DNA from: Pseudonocardiales bacterium
GTDB taxonomy: Bacteria > Actinomycetota > Actinomycetes > Mycobacteriales > Pseudonocardiaceae
Assembly: GCA_019244165.1 (NCBI GenBank)
Contig: JAFATA010000005.1
Coordinates: forward strand, 1-64,000
Direction of reading: 5' to 3'
DNA: 64,000 bases
Below the pieces are notes generated by a model. It was not told the origin of the DNA and did not search any database. It saw only the letters and a program-made list of their open reading frames with translations. Positions within the stretch are counted from its first letter, which is position 1. Every line of letters starts with the position of its first letter. A program made the translations under genes and the position numbers. This document shows, piece by piece, positions 9,401-17,697 of the stretch.

Positions 9401-10936
9401 TCAGCCCGTCATGTCCTCCAGTTCGCGGCCCTTGGTCTCCCTGACCGAGGTGAGCACAAACCCGAAGGAGATGATGGCGAACGCCGCGTATAGGCCGTAG
9501 GCGAAGGACAGACCGGCATGGGAAAGGATGGGGAAGGTCGTCGTGATGGCGAAGTTGGCCAGCCACTGGGCGGCGGCGGCCACGGCGAGCGCGACCGCCC
9601 GGATCCAGTTGGGGAACATTTCGCCGAGCAGTACCCAGACAACCGGGCCCCAGGTCGCGCCGAAGGAGACGACATAGAGGTTGGCGGCGATCAGCGCGAT
9701 CATTCCCCACGGCTGGGGCAGGCTCACGTTCTTGCCGCTGCCGACTGCCTGGGAGAAGCATGCGGCTATCGTGGCCAGGGTCACCGTCATGCCCAGTGAC
9801 CCGCCGAGCAGCATCGGTTTGCGACCGACCTTATCCACGATGGCAATGGCGACTAGCGTGACGACGACGTTGGTCACTGAGGTGATGACGGTGATCGTGA
9901 GCGAGTCGGATTCGCTGAACCCGACCGAGCGCCACAGGCTGGTCGAGTAGTAGAAGATCACATTGATACCGACGAACTGCTGGAAGATTGACAGGAGGAT
10001 CCCTACCCACACGATCGGGAGCAGCCCGAAACGGGGGCCGCGCAGGTCTGTCAACCGCGGCGCGCGCTGGCTGTCACCTCGCACGCTCGCCACGATGTCT
10101 GCAACCTTGCGCTGCACGGCTTCGGCGCTGCGGGAGCCCAGCACCTCGCGCAGCACCTCCCCAGCTCGGATGAGCTCTCCTTTAGCCACGAGGTGCCGCG
10201 GCGACTCCGGAATCTGCAGCGACAGCACGCCATAGGCCAGGGCAGGGACTAGCCCGGCGAGGAACATCCAGCGCCAGGCCGCCAGCCCGAACCAGAGCTG
10301 CTGGCTTGCCCCGCCGACAAGGTCGGCCAGAAAGGCGTCGGACAGCAATGCGAGGAAGATCCCGGATACGATAGCGAGCTGCTGCAGCGAGCCGAGCCGG
10401 CCACGGATGCGCGAGGGCGCGACCTCGGCAATATAGGCGGGAGCGATCACCGAGGCCATCCCGATGCCAACACCGGCGGCGAACCGCCACCCGATCAAGA
10501 ACCACACCGAGAACGCCAACCCGGCCCCAACCGCACTGATCGCGAAGAGCACCGCGGCCACGAGCATGGCCCGCACGCGACCCAGGTAGTCGGCGGCCCG
10601 GCCGGCATACCAGGCACCCAAGGCCGAGCCGAGTAGCGCGCAGGACACCGCGAAACCGGTAAGGGCGGGACTGAGGTGAAAGGTGCCCTGGATGGAGTCC
10701 ACCGCGCCATTGATCACGGCAGTATCGAAACCGAAGAGCAGCCCGCCGATAGCGGCGACCGCAGAGATCAGGACGACCTTGCCAGTGGCCCGTTGGTCAC
10801 CTTCTCCTGGAGTTGGTGATCGCGGCCTGGGTAATGTCGACTCACTCAGCACCGCAGCTGCGGCCTTCCGGCGATCCGGTTTACGCGACCACACCGCTGA
10901 CAGTGCCACACCAATGACCACCAGCGCCAGCAGCAC
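9401..10936 (-). CDS. Sugar porter of the major facilitator superfamily
   Basis: Twelve membrane segments and sugar-porter signatures are present: GGLLFGFDTAVINGA in helix 1, GRAADYLGRV in loop 2-3, PESPRHL after helix 6, QQFVGINVIFYYS in helix 7 and DKVGRKP in loop 8-9. These proteins are proton-coupled sugar symporters (GlcP/XylE type). The open frame begins at GTG 10936 and adds about 45 residues with an extra hydrophobic stretch (LLALVVIGVALSAVW) that such transporters lack. The family-like N-terminus starts near GKVVLISAVAAIGG (about 10785). The extension reads into the truncated resolvase-like gene and looks like a junction artefact, so the true start is uncertain. Confidence 0.85.
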   Translation of the reverse strand: MLLALVVIGVALSAVWSRKPDRRKAAAAVLSESTLPRPRSPTPGEGDQRATGKVVLISAVAAIGGLLFGFDTAVINGAVDSIQGTFHLSPALTGFAVSCALLGSALGAWYAGRAADYLGRVRAMLVAAVLFAISAVGAGLAFSVWFLIGWRFAAGVGIGMASVIAPAYIAEVAPSRIRGRLGSLQQLAIVSGIFLALLSDAFLADLVGGASQQLWFGLAAWRWMFLAGLVPALAYGVLSLQIPESPRHLVAKGELIRAGEVLREVLGSRSAEAVQRKVADIVASVRGDSQRAPRLTDLRGPRFGLLPIVWVGILLSIFQQFVGINVIFYYSTSLWRSVGFSESDSLTITVITSVTNVVVTLVAIAIVDKVGRKPMLLGGSLGMTVTLATIAACFSQAVGSGKNVSLPQPWGMIALIAANLYVVSFGATWGPVVWVLLGEMFPNWIRAVALAVAAAAQWLANFAITTTFPILSHAGLSFAYGLYAAFAIISFGFVLTSVRETKGRELEDMTG

Positions 10937-10946
10937 TACCGGCGGC

Positions 10947-11162
10947 GACGTCGCGGATCAGGAGGAGGTCGGCTCGACCAGCCGCTACGTCAGCAAGGAG
11001 TTGACGGCAGCGTTTCGAGGCGCGGATGCCGAGCGCGACCTCCGCGACTGTTTCGAGGGGGACCACACCGGCACGATCGCACCAGTCTTGTAGTTCCCGG
11101 ATCTGCCGGGCGAGCTGGTCGTGGCGGTGTGAGCGGGCATAGAGGATCGCGGTGCGGGGCAT
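10947..11162 (-). pseudogene. Truncated resolvase-like protein gene (copy 1)
   Basis: The first 72 codons match the intact copy at 17698-18015 almost residue for residue (MPRTAILYARSHRHDQLARQ, then ASKRCRQLLADVAAGRADLLLIRDVA). At 10946 the match stops and the frame enters unrelated sequence upstream of the MFS transporter. The fold is the N-terminal domain of serine recombinases. The C-terminal 33 residues of the intact copy are missing. Confidence 0.75.
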
Positions 11163-11189
11163 CGCCGGTAGTCTAGTGAGGCGGGGTGG

Positions 11190-11363
11190 TTAATCCGAAG
11201 GTCCCAGGATTTGTCCGGAGCCGTCACACATCAGGCAGATCTCCGTCGTCGGAAGCTCGTACGTCTCAGGGTGGTCGCCCAGCTCCGCCCGTTTCCACTT
11301 CACGATCACCTGGGCGCCGTTGCATTGCGGACAGATGTAGAGACGCCGTTGATCTTTGCTCAC
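11190..11363 (-). CDS. Small zinc-ribbon protein, copy 1
   Basis: The 57-residue product has two CxxC pairs, YICPQCNGAQ near the N-terminus and ICLMCDGSGQ near the C-terminus, as in DnaJ-type zinc modules. The start is GTG 11363, placed by GGAGGAG eight to ten bases upstream; a longer frame reaching 11477 is open but has no such site. It is paralogous to 18041-18214. The function is unknown. It is encoded 27 bp upstream of the resolvase-like gene in the same direction, so the two are probably one transcript. Confidence 0.65.
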   Translation of the reverse strand: MSKDQRRLYICPQCNGAQVIVKWKRAELGDHPETYELPTTEICLMCDGSGQILGPSD

Positions 11364-11674
11364 ACCAAACTTCTCCTCCCGGCTGGGCTGTCTAGGTTGA
11401 TCGTCATCAAGTCTTGAGGATTCAGCCCTTAGCTTTACGTAGGTACGGGGTTCGCTTGGCGTTGGTCCTGATGTCACTTTCAGTAGTTACCCAGAGGTGT
11501 TTTGTGACCTCTCGCTGCGAAAGCGGTGTTGGGGGGTTGGGAGCATACCTGGAGACACTCCCAGAACCCTCGGAAACAGCTGGACCGAAGGAGGTCTACC
11601 CCCTCCCCAAACGATCACGGTTCGGGGTAGCGGAGCCACCATGGTGCCCACCAACCTAGAGCAGGACGGCTACC

Positions 11675-11935
11675 GTGGCGGCCGGGCTGCCCCGGGTTTG
11701 GCTACCCGACCTGCGGCACCTGGCGGCTACGCTGATACTCACCTCGGGTGTCCCGTTGCCCCTGGTGTCCACAACGCTGCGGCACACCACAGCGGGGATC
11801 ACTGCGGACCGCTACAGGCGCCTAACGAGGGAAGCGGCGCTCGCCGCCGACACCCGGGGCGCCGTCTTGGACGCCGTTGCTGCCGAGCGTGCGGCGCGCG
11901 ATGCGACGCCGACCTCAGAACGGCGAGGATCCTGA
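11675..11935 (+). pseudogene. C-terminal fragment of a tyrosine integrase
   Basis: About 86 residues match the end of the integrase at 18711-19971: LPRVWLPDLRHLAATL, GVPLPLVSTTLRHTTAG and TADRYRRLT, including the tyrosine. The box normally reading HDLRH has become PDLRH, so the catalytic His is lost. The N-terminal three quarters are gone. It follows the copy-1 repeat block, just as the full integrase follows copy 2. The 310 bp before it (11364-11674) holds the duplicated leader and no other gene. Confidence 0.8.
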
Positions 11936-12046
11936 AACGCTGGGAGATCGAGGACGTGTCCGGCGAGGATATCGATCAAGCGCTCGACGAGCAGTAATGC
12001 ATGAAGTGGCGGTGTCCGCGCGCCGCTGGTCGGACTGACGGGCGGG

Positions 12047-13150
12047 TCACGCCCAGGGCGCACGGGTGGCCGGCTGAACAGGGCCGGCGGGCACGGCGTG
12101 CGGGACCGGACCGGGCTGACAGGCAATGCAGCCGAGTCGCGTCTTGCTCGCCGACAACGGAGCGGTCGCGCCGCAGTGCGGGCAGCCCTCGTTGGCGTAG
12201 CTGGCCAGCGCGGGGAGCCAGTCGAACGTGGACGGATAGCGCCGTGCCCCCCGCCGGATGTCGACCGGCACCCGCCATCCCGGCACCAGTAGGGCGTGCA
12301 GCCGGAACGGACGGATGTCGTGGCGAGCCTGGTACTTCTCGTCGATCTCCAGCAACCGCCGGGCACGCTCCTCGCGGATGGTCGCGGCGCGAGCCGCGAG
12401 CAGCTCGGCCCGGTCAGGGTGGGCCGTGGCGCGGCGGCACTCCAACGACCGCAACACGTCGTCGTAGTAGGCACGGGCGCGCGTGCGTTCCTGCCCATGA
12501 GCGTCGGCTGCCTGGGCCGAGAGAGTGCGCCGCCGTCGGTTCGCCGCAGCGTCGAGGACGCGGTGCGCGTGCTCCACCGCTGTGCCGGCGGCGGCGAGCA
12601 GCGAGGCGGGCAAGGTGGCGGTGTTGATGGCGCGCGGTGCGCGCTGCAGCCGGGCCACGTCGTCGTCGCCCAGCGACAGCCCCGACAGCGCGTCGACCCA
12701 GCACTCCAGCCGCTCCTGGTAGCACTCCTCGTCTGACACGGTGTACGTGACCAGCGCGCCGACCCGCAGCACCAGGCGGGTGACCCGAGTGGGCAGGCCC
12801 GTGACGTCAATTCGCCCGTGATCTACTGGGAACTGCTCCCGGACCCGGTCCTGCAGGTAGTCGGCACCCGGTGCGGGTGCGTTCGGAGCAGCGAGCGCGA
12901 CCACCCCGGCGTCGCCGCCGGTCAGCGTCGTGTCGGCCGCCCGGACCAGCACCGGATGACCCGTGGTGAGCAGCACCGTGCCGTCCTCGCGAGCGACATC
13001 GGGGTCGGACGTCACCATCAGCTCGTCAGGCAGGTCGAACTCGGCGGCCACCGCGGGCGGCAGCACCACCAGCGTGCCGTCCGTCGCCGGCTCAGTGAGC
13101 CCGCCGTGGTCATCGACGTAGCGCAGCCAGAACTGCAGGCCCGGATCCAT
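12047..13150 (-). CDS. Uncharacterised partner of the SNF2 helicase, with C-terminal zinc ribbon
   Basis: The 367-residue protein has no family I recognise. Its N-terminus (LQFWLRYVDDHGGLTE) is followed by a middle region with an Arg/Ala-rich helix (about 190-260) and a C-terminal CPHCGATAPL...CIACQPG pair at about 320-345 that should bind zinc. ATG 13150 lies 2 bp after the helicase stop, and GGGGGAGG inside the helicase end is its ribosome site, so the two are translationally coupled. It may be the target-recognition or nucleic-acid-binding subunit of a two-protein machine; that is inference from coupling only. Confidence 0.8.
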   Translation of the reverse strand: MDPGLQFWLRYVDDHGGLTEPATDGTLVVLPPAVAAEFDLPDELMVTSDPDVAREDGTVLLTTGHPVLVRAADTTLTGGDAGVVALAAPNAPAPGADYLQDRVREQFPVDHGRIDVTGLPTRVTRLVLRVGALVTYTVSDEECYQERLECWVDALSGLSLGDDDVARLQRAPRAINTATLPASLLAAAGTAVEHAHRVLDAAANRRRRTLSAQAADAHGQERTRARAYYDDVLRSLECRRATAHPDRAELLAARAATIREERARRLLEIDEKYQARHDIRPFRLHALLVPGWRVPVDIRRGARRYPSTFDWLPALASYANEGCPHCGATAPLSASKTRLGCIACQPGPVPHAVPAGPVQPATRAPWA

Positions 13151-13152
13151 GT

Positions 13153-14871
13153 TCAGTCCTCCCCCACCAACTGGTCGACCGCACCCCGGGTGCGCAGGTA
13201 GTCGCTGCGCGCGCGGGCCAGGTCGGCGCCCAGACTCCTCAGCGAGGCAGCAAACGCGGCGTCGTCAGCGGCGGTGACATAAGCGGTGAACACCGAGGAC
13301 TCGAAGTCGAAGTCGTCGGTGACCCGGCCCAGGATCATGTCCAGCTCCCCGACGACCAGCTCGAAGAGGTTGATCTTCGACTCCAGCACATGCAGGATGC
13401 GCTCCTCGATGGTGCCGCGGGAGACCAGGTTGGCGAGCAGCACGTCGTGCTCCTGCCCCACCCGGTGCAGCCGACCCAGGCGCTGCTCGATCTGCATCGG
13501 GTTCCACGGGAGATCAACGTTGATCATGACGTGGCAGAACTGCAGGTTGCGGCCCTCGCCGGCCGACTCAGTGGACAGCAGGACCGGCATGTCGCCCGCG
13601 AACGCCGCGACTGCGGCGTCCTTGTCGCGCCGGGACAGGCTGCCGTGGTAGCAGGCCGCCGGGACGTCGGACGCGGCGAGCGCCGCGGCGAGCGCATCGA
13701 GCGTGTGCCGGAACGCGGTGAACACCAGCACCTTCTCCCCACGCTCGATATGGGCACGTAGCCTGGACATCAGCTCGTCGGTTTTGCGGGGCCGTTCGAT
13801 CGCTCGTGCGCGCTCGGCGAGATCATGCCACCCCACCTTGTCGAGGGTGGGCGCCGCTGCGGCCGGGCTGGAACCGGCCAGCCGCGCCAGGCTGCGCAGC
13901 GTGAGCCGCTGAGTCGGCGCAGCACCGCGAGCCTCGTCGCGGATCCGGGCGGTGAGCTCGGAGTACAGCGAGCGCTCGGCGTCACACGGCGTAACCAGGA
14001 CAGTTTCGGCCAACCGCTGCGGCAGCAGTACCGCCACCTCGCTGCGCCGGTGTCGCACCATGATCTGGCGGGTGCGGGCGCGCAACGCCGCGACGTTGCG
14101 CAGAGCCTCGACCCCCGTGTCAGCCCCGGAGCCAGCAGAGCCGTGCGCGCGACGGAACTGGGCGGCCGTGCCGAGCATGCCCGGCGCGACAAGGTTGATC
14201 AGCTCGTAGAGATCCTGCAACCGGTTCTCCACCGGGGTGGCGGTCAGCAGCAGCAGGTACCGGGTGCGCAACGCGCGGGCCAGCTTCCCCGAGGCGCTGG
14301 CCGGGTTGCGCAAGCGGTGGGCCTCATCGATAATCACCACCTCCCATCGCCCGTCGGTGACCGCCGAGCGCAGCGGGTCACGCCGGGCCGCGGCCAGCGA
14401 CGCCAGCACCACCGGGCGGTCCGCTCTCGTCTCCCAGCCACCACGGGCCGCGATCGTGGTGGGCAGGGCAAACTTGCGCTCCAGCTCCTCACGCCACTGG
14501 CCCACCAACCCGGCCGGAGTGATAACGAGCGCACGGTCGGCCAGCCCCCGCATCCGCAGCTCCGAGAGCACCAGCCCGGCCTCGATCGTCTTGCCAAGAC
14601 CGACCTCGTCGGCCAGGATCGCCCGCCCCCGCATCCGGCGCAGCACCGTCTGCATCGTGGCGAGCTGGTAGTCGAACGGGGTGAAGCCCAAGCGGGACGC
14701 CGAGAGAACCGTGTCGAAACCCGGCCGGCTCCACACCTCGCCCGCCTCGTCGACCAGCGCTGACCGTCGCGGATCCACCTCCGACGAGCAGACCAGCCGT
14801 TCGAGCAGCGGCGCGTACAGCGCACGCACCTCATCACTCACCACCGGGCGTTCCACAACACCGACAGACAT
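13153..14871 (-). CDS. SNF2/RapA-type DEAD-like helicase
   Basis: The 572-residue protein contains both RecA-like lobes. The sequence GFTPFDYQLATMQ precedes Walker A DEVGLGKT (about 87-94). IIDEAHR follows near 180, LLTATPVENRLQDLYELINLV near 210, and lobe 2 motifs TESAGEGRNLQF and QRLGRLHRVGQ near 440-465. This is the swi2/snf2 pattern used to translocate on double-stranded DNA. No nuclease or methylase domain is fused. SNF2 helicases serve in transcription recycling (RapA) and in several antiphage systems (for example DISARM DrmD). Its position among integrative-element fragments, with a coupled unknown partner, favours a defence or element-maintenance role, not demonstrated. Confidence 0.9.
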   Translation of the reverse strand: MSVGVVERPVVSDEVRALYAPLLERLVCSSEVDPRRSALVDEAGEVWSRPGFDTVLSASRLGFTPFDYQLATMQTVLRRMRGRAILADEVGLGKTIEAGLVLSELRMRGLADRALVITPAGLVGQWREELERKFALPTTIAARGGWETRADRPVVLASLAAARRDPLRSAVTDGRWEVVIIDEAHRLRNPASASGKLARALRTRYLLLLTATPVENRLQDLYELINLVAPGMLGTAAQFRRAHGSAGSGADTGVEALRNVAALRARTRQIMVRHRRSEVAVLLPQRLAETVLVTPCDAERSLYSELTARIRDEARGAAPTQRLTLRSLARLAGSSPAAAAPTLDKVGWHDLAERARAIERPRKTDELMSRLRAHIERGEKVLVFTAFRHTLDALAAALAASDVPAACYHGSLSRRDKDAAVAAFAGDMPVLLSTESAGEGRNLQFCHVMINVDLPWNPMQIEQRLGRLHRVGQEHDVLLANLVSRGTIEERILHVLESKINLFELVVGELDMILGRVTDDFDFESSVFTAYVTAADDAAFAASLRSLGADLARARSDYLRTRGAVDQLVGED

Positions 14872-14914
14872 CCGAACCCCTCTCGTTGCTGACGAGGCGC
14901 ACGCTATCGGGGCC

Positions 14915-14954
14915 CACTGACAATCCCGGCCCTGGAGGGCCGGGATTGTCAGTG
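14915..14954. promoter_or_regulatory. 40-bp near-perfect palindrome in the divergent intergenic region
   Basis: Arms of 19 bp (starting CACTGACAATCCCGG) are exact reverse complements around a 2-bp centre. It lies between the SNF2 gene start (14871, minus) and the antitoxin start (14984, plus). It could be an operator shared by both promoters or a strong hairpin insulating them. It has no following T-run on either strand. Confidence 0.6.
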
Positions 14955-14976
14955 CCTGCCAGAATGCCTGCCAGAA
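14953..14976 (+). repeat. Tandem 12-bp direct repeat upstream of the antitoxin gene
   Basis: TGCCTGCCAGAA occurs twice back to back, ending 8 bp before the antitoxin ATG. Autoregulated toxin-antitoxin operons commonly have paired operator sites here, but no binding is shown. Confidence 0.45.
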
Positions 14977-14983
14977 TCAGCCC

Positions 14984-15436
14984 ATGAGCGACCAGGCCGG
15001 TCTGTTCGACCTGCCCGACCCGGTTCCATCGAGGTCACCGACCCGGTCGGGCCGCAGGCGGGCCCGGGAAACCTTCGCGCGCACCGTCACCGCCGACGGG
15101 TCGGTGCACGACGCCAGCGCGCTGCGCGCCGAGGCCGTGACCTCGGCGCCCGCCTACGAGCTTCCTCCGCATACCTCCGCTCCAGCAGAAGCCGTTGATG
15201 AGGCTGAACACGGCCAGGTCGTCTACCTCACCCGCAACGGGGAGCCGATCGCGGCCATCGTGCCCGCCGATGTGGCCACCGCGGGCGCCGCCGCCATCGA
15301 AGCGCTGGAAGACGCCGAAGACGTGCGCGCTGCCCGCGCCGCGCTGGCTGACTCCAGCCCAGACATCCCCATGTCGGAAGTCTGGGCCGACTACGCCGAC
15401 ATCCTCGGTCCCTACCTCGACACCCAGACCCGGTGA
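14984..15436 (+). CDS. Type II antitoxin, Phd/RelB-like
   Basis: The 150-residue protein has a long low-complexity N-terminal half and an antitoxin core from about residue 75: GQVVYLTRNGEPIAAIVPADVA, then an acidic helix ALEDAEDVRAARAAL and a C-terminal toxin-binding-like tail. The VxLTxNGxPxAxIVP motif is the Phd/YefM DNA-binding signature. Its stop overlaps the start of a RelE-like relic (GTGA), the usual coupled order. The N-terminal extension is longer than in most antitoxins (70-90 residues). With the toxin dead it may persist only as a repressor or as protection against related toxins. Confidence 0.75.
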   Translation: MSDQAGLFDLPDPVPSRSPTRSGRRRARETFARTVTADGSVHDASALRAEAVTSAPAYELPPHTSAPAEAVDEAEHGQVVYLTRNGEPIAAIVPADVATAGAAAIEALEDAEDVRAARAALADSSPDIPMSEVWADYADILGPYLDTQTR

Positions 15437-15681
15437 CCGCGCGCTACACCCTGACCTGACGCCCCTCGGCCCGTAAGGACCTCAACCGACTGGATCCGTA
15501 GGTCGCCGCACGCATCCTGCCCGCGATCGCCGCACTGGCAGACGATCCCCGCCCACCGATAACCACACATCCTGCGACCGCGAGGAGCACGCCGCGTAGC
15601 CTGGCCGGGTACTCCTTCGCCGAGGTACACACCCCGGGAGTGGCTCCCTGGGGCATCGGCGAGGGCTTCCAACCTCGGTGA
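15433..15681 (+). pseudogene. RelE/ParE-type toxin with two in-frame stops
   Basis: The GTG at 15433 overlaps the antitoxin stop. The reading frame gives RPSARKDLNRLDP, VAARILPAIAALADDPRPP, a textbook RelE/ParE start, but it is interrupted by TGA after codon 8 and by TAG after LNRLDP. The C-terminal part has diverged and lacks the usual dyrviy core. Everything stays in one frame, so the gene was killed by point mutations. Toxin loss with antitoxin retention is a common decay path. Confidence 0.75.
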
Positions 15682-15696
15682 TGGAGTGATGCCTCG

Positions 15697-16890
15697 GTGG
15701 ATGTTGAGGACGCGCGGACGATTGGCCAGCGGCTACGGCGGGTCCGCAAGGCGCGGCGTAAGTCACTGGTGGTGGTCGCTGGGCTGGCCGGGATGAGCAA
15801 GTCGAAGCTGGACCGAATCGAGCGGGGCGAAGTCGCGCTAGACAGCCTCTCGGACATCGTCGCATTGGCCAACGCGCTACAGGTCGCGCCGAGCGAGCTG
15901 ATCAGGCTGCCACTCCCGGCACCCGCCAATGGACCCACGGACAGCGCCGTGAATGCGGTGCGTCGGGCGCTGATGGCGGCCAACCGAGATCGTCCCGGTG
16001 GGCAGATCGTTCCGGTAGACGCTCTGCGGGAGAGGGTCACGGCGATGCTTGCTGCTCACTACAGCTGCAGGAAGGACAAGGAGGTCGGTGCCGCATTGCC
16101 CGGCCTGATCCGCGACCTGCACACCAGCATCGCGGCTGGTCGGGATGTGGCCCCGCTGCTCGAACTGGCGGTGCTCCTGCACGCGGGAGCTACCCCCGGG
16201 TGGCTGCGGGTCGCAGGCGCCGAGATAGATCTGCGGGAGCAAGCCGTGCTGCTGGCCCGTCAGTCGGCCCAGCACCGGGACTCACCGGCCGCGCTGGGAG
16301 TCGCCGCATGGGGTGGTTTACACGTGATGCTCGCAGCGGGCGAGTTCCACCTCGCGCAGGCGGAGCTGGACTCGGTGACGGTGCCGATGAACACCCCGGA
16401 GTCGATGCAACTCGCGGGTATGCTCGCGCTGTCCCGGTCGCTGGTGGCCGCCGCCGATTCCCGCCCCGGCGACATCACCGCGCCCTTGGAGATGGCCATG
16501 GAGCTGGCCGAGCGCACCGGGGAGGGGAACGCTTATTGGATGGGTTTCGGCCCCACCAACGCCGGGTTCTGGCGCATGAATGTGGCGCTAGAAGCCGGAG
16601 ACCACCAGCACGCCGTCGCCATCGCCGAGGGGCTGCACCCGGAAGCCCACCCGTTCCGGGGATGTCAGGCCATGTACTGGGTGGACTACGGCCGTGCACT
16701 GGCCCGGATACGGGGCCGGCACGACGACGCCGTGAGGGCCTTCCGTAAGGCGGAGCAGATCTCGCCGCGCCGCGTGCACCGCAACCCGTACGCCCGTGAG
16801 GTGATCGCCAAGCTGGTGAGCCGCGCTCGTCACGACGCCGTGGGCGTGGAGCTGCGGGAGATGGCCCGCCGAGCCGGTTTGCCCGGATAG
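15697..16890 (+). CDS. XRE-family regulator with TPR-like sensor domain
   Basis: The 397-residue protein has an N-terminal helix-turn-helix (IGQRLRRVRKARRKSLVVVAGLAGMSKSKLDRIERGE, about 9-45) and a long alpha-helical tail with tetratricopeptide-like pairs (EQAVLLARQSAQHRD, HAVAIAEGLHPE, DDAVRAFRKAEQ). Actinobacteria have many such proteins, some tied to small-peptide or immunity genes. GTG 15697 follows GGAG at a fair distance. It appears intact. It lies 15 bp after the dead toxin and is followed by an integrase fragment, so it is probably element cargo. Confidence 0.82.
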   Translation: MDVEDARTIGQRLRRVRKARRKSLVVVAGLAGMSKSKLDRIERGEVALDSLSDIVALANALQVAPSELIRLPLPAPANGPTDSAVNAVRRALMAANRDRPGGQIVPVDALRERVTAMLAAHYSCRKDKEVGAALPGLIRDLHTSIAAGRDVAPLLELAVLLHAGATPGWLRVAGAEIDLREQAVLLARQSAQHRDSPAALGVAAWGGLHVMLAAGEFHLAQAELDSVTVPMNTPESMQLAGMLALSRSLVAAADSRPGDITAPLEMAMELAERTGEGNAYWMGFGPTNAGFWRMNVALEAGDHQHAVAIAEGLHPEAHPFRGCQAMYWVDYGRALARIRGRHDDAVRAFRKAEQISPRRVHRNPYAREVIAKLVSRARHDAVGVELREMARRAGLPG

Positions 16891-16898
16891 CTCATCCG

Positions 16899-17091
16899 TT
16901 CAGGTGTGCCCTTGGCCCTGGTGTCCAAGACACTGCGCCACGCCACCTCAGGCATCACCGCAGACCTCTACGGGCACCTCACCACAGAGGCACCCCTGGC
17001 CGCCGCAGACTCCCTCGGGAACGTGCTCGATGCCGCAGCCGCAGAGCTGGCGAACAAGCGCGCGACACGCTGTACGACCAAAAGGCCATGA
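16899..17091 (+). pseudogene. C-terminal fragment of a second tyrosine integrase
   Basis: About 62 residues nearly identical to the end of the integrase at 18711-19971 (GVPLALVSKTLRHATSG, TADLYGHLT), here with the active-site Tyr still present. The rest of the gene is missing; sequence before 16899 belongs to the XRE gene. It is the intact-sequence reference showing that TAC has become TGC in the longer copy. Confidence 0.8.
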
Positions 17092-17139
17092 TCTACTCCA
17101 GCTTGGTGGGGGCGTCGATGGTGGTGCCGCGGGCGAGGG

Positions 17140-17357
17140 GTCGATCGACGGGCATTCCGGCTGCGTCAGCTTCGTGTCGCTGTTGTCCGACGACGGCATG
17201 TCCATCGAGCGAATTGCGCGCCTGGTGGGCCACAGCGGAACGTCGGTGACCGAGCTTGGTCTACCGGAAACAGATCCGCCCTGTGGTGGACGATGGGGCG
17301 GTGGCGATGGATCGCCTGTTTCCCACCCGAGACGGTGAGCAGGTCAGTGCCCCGTAG
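17140..17357 (+). pseudogene. C-terminal fragment of a different tyrosine integrase
   Basis: The frame gives FVSLLSDDGMSIERIARLVGHSGTSVTEL. After a one-base slip near 17258 it continues VYRKQIRPVVDDGAVAMDRLF to a TAG at 17355-17357. This is the tail of another actinobacterial integrase subfamily (box GHSGT..TELVYRKQIRP). It ends 66 bp before the worn tRNA end at 17424, the spacing expected between int and its attachment site. Confidence 0.75.
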
Positions 17358-17423
17358 TCACTCAGTTAGTCACTCGCCGGGCCAGCCGAGCCCCGCCCGG
17401 ACCGCGGTGGACGGGGCTTGACC

Positions 17424-17468
17424 TGGAGCCGCCTCGGAGAATCGAACCCCGGACCTGCTCATTACGAG
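17424..17468. other. Degenerate attachment-site copy of the tRNA-Thr 3' end
   Basis: These 45 bp match the 3' half of tRNA-Thr(CGT) (compare 20020-20064 and 46423-46467) except for two mismatches in the T-stem (GGAGAAT instead of GGGGAGT). The 5' half is absent, so it is not a tRNA gene. It marks the far end of an older integration event. The sequence from 17469 to 17697 shows nothing else. Confidence 0.75.
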
Positions 17469-17697
17469 TCAAGTCCTTCACTCACCGACGGTGCCCACGG
17501 TTCCCCGTCCTCGCAGGTCAAAGACGGCGAGGTACGCCACGCTCACCCACCTTCACGCACGGGTAATCGTGCCTCCCGCGACCACAGACGGCCCCCCAAC
17601 CCTGACTATGAGACCGGGAATGCGGAGTGAGCCTGATACGGGGGGCGCTTTCGACGGCGGCCTGTGGTCTGTTGAGATGTTCGAAGCCTCCCGAGCA

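Larger units (their letters stand above)
10945..11508. repeat. Copy 1 of a 0.56-kb direct repeat (resolvase-like plus zinc-ribbon block)
   Basis: This block matches 17797-18360 in the same orientation, with scattered substitutions. It covers the resolvase-like gene, the zinc-ribbon gene and their shared upstream leader. Similarity begins at GCGACGTCGCGGATCA and fades after ACCCAGAGGTGTTTTGT. In both places integrase sequence follows on the plus strand, so the repeat marks the same end of two related integrative elements. Confidence 0.85.

Noticed and set aside
17424-17468. A second tRNA gene
   Set aside because: Only the 3' half is present and the T-stem has mismatches; it is an attachment-site relic.
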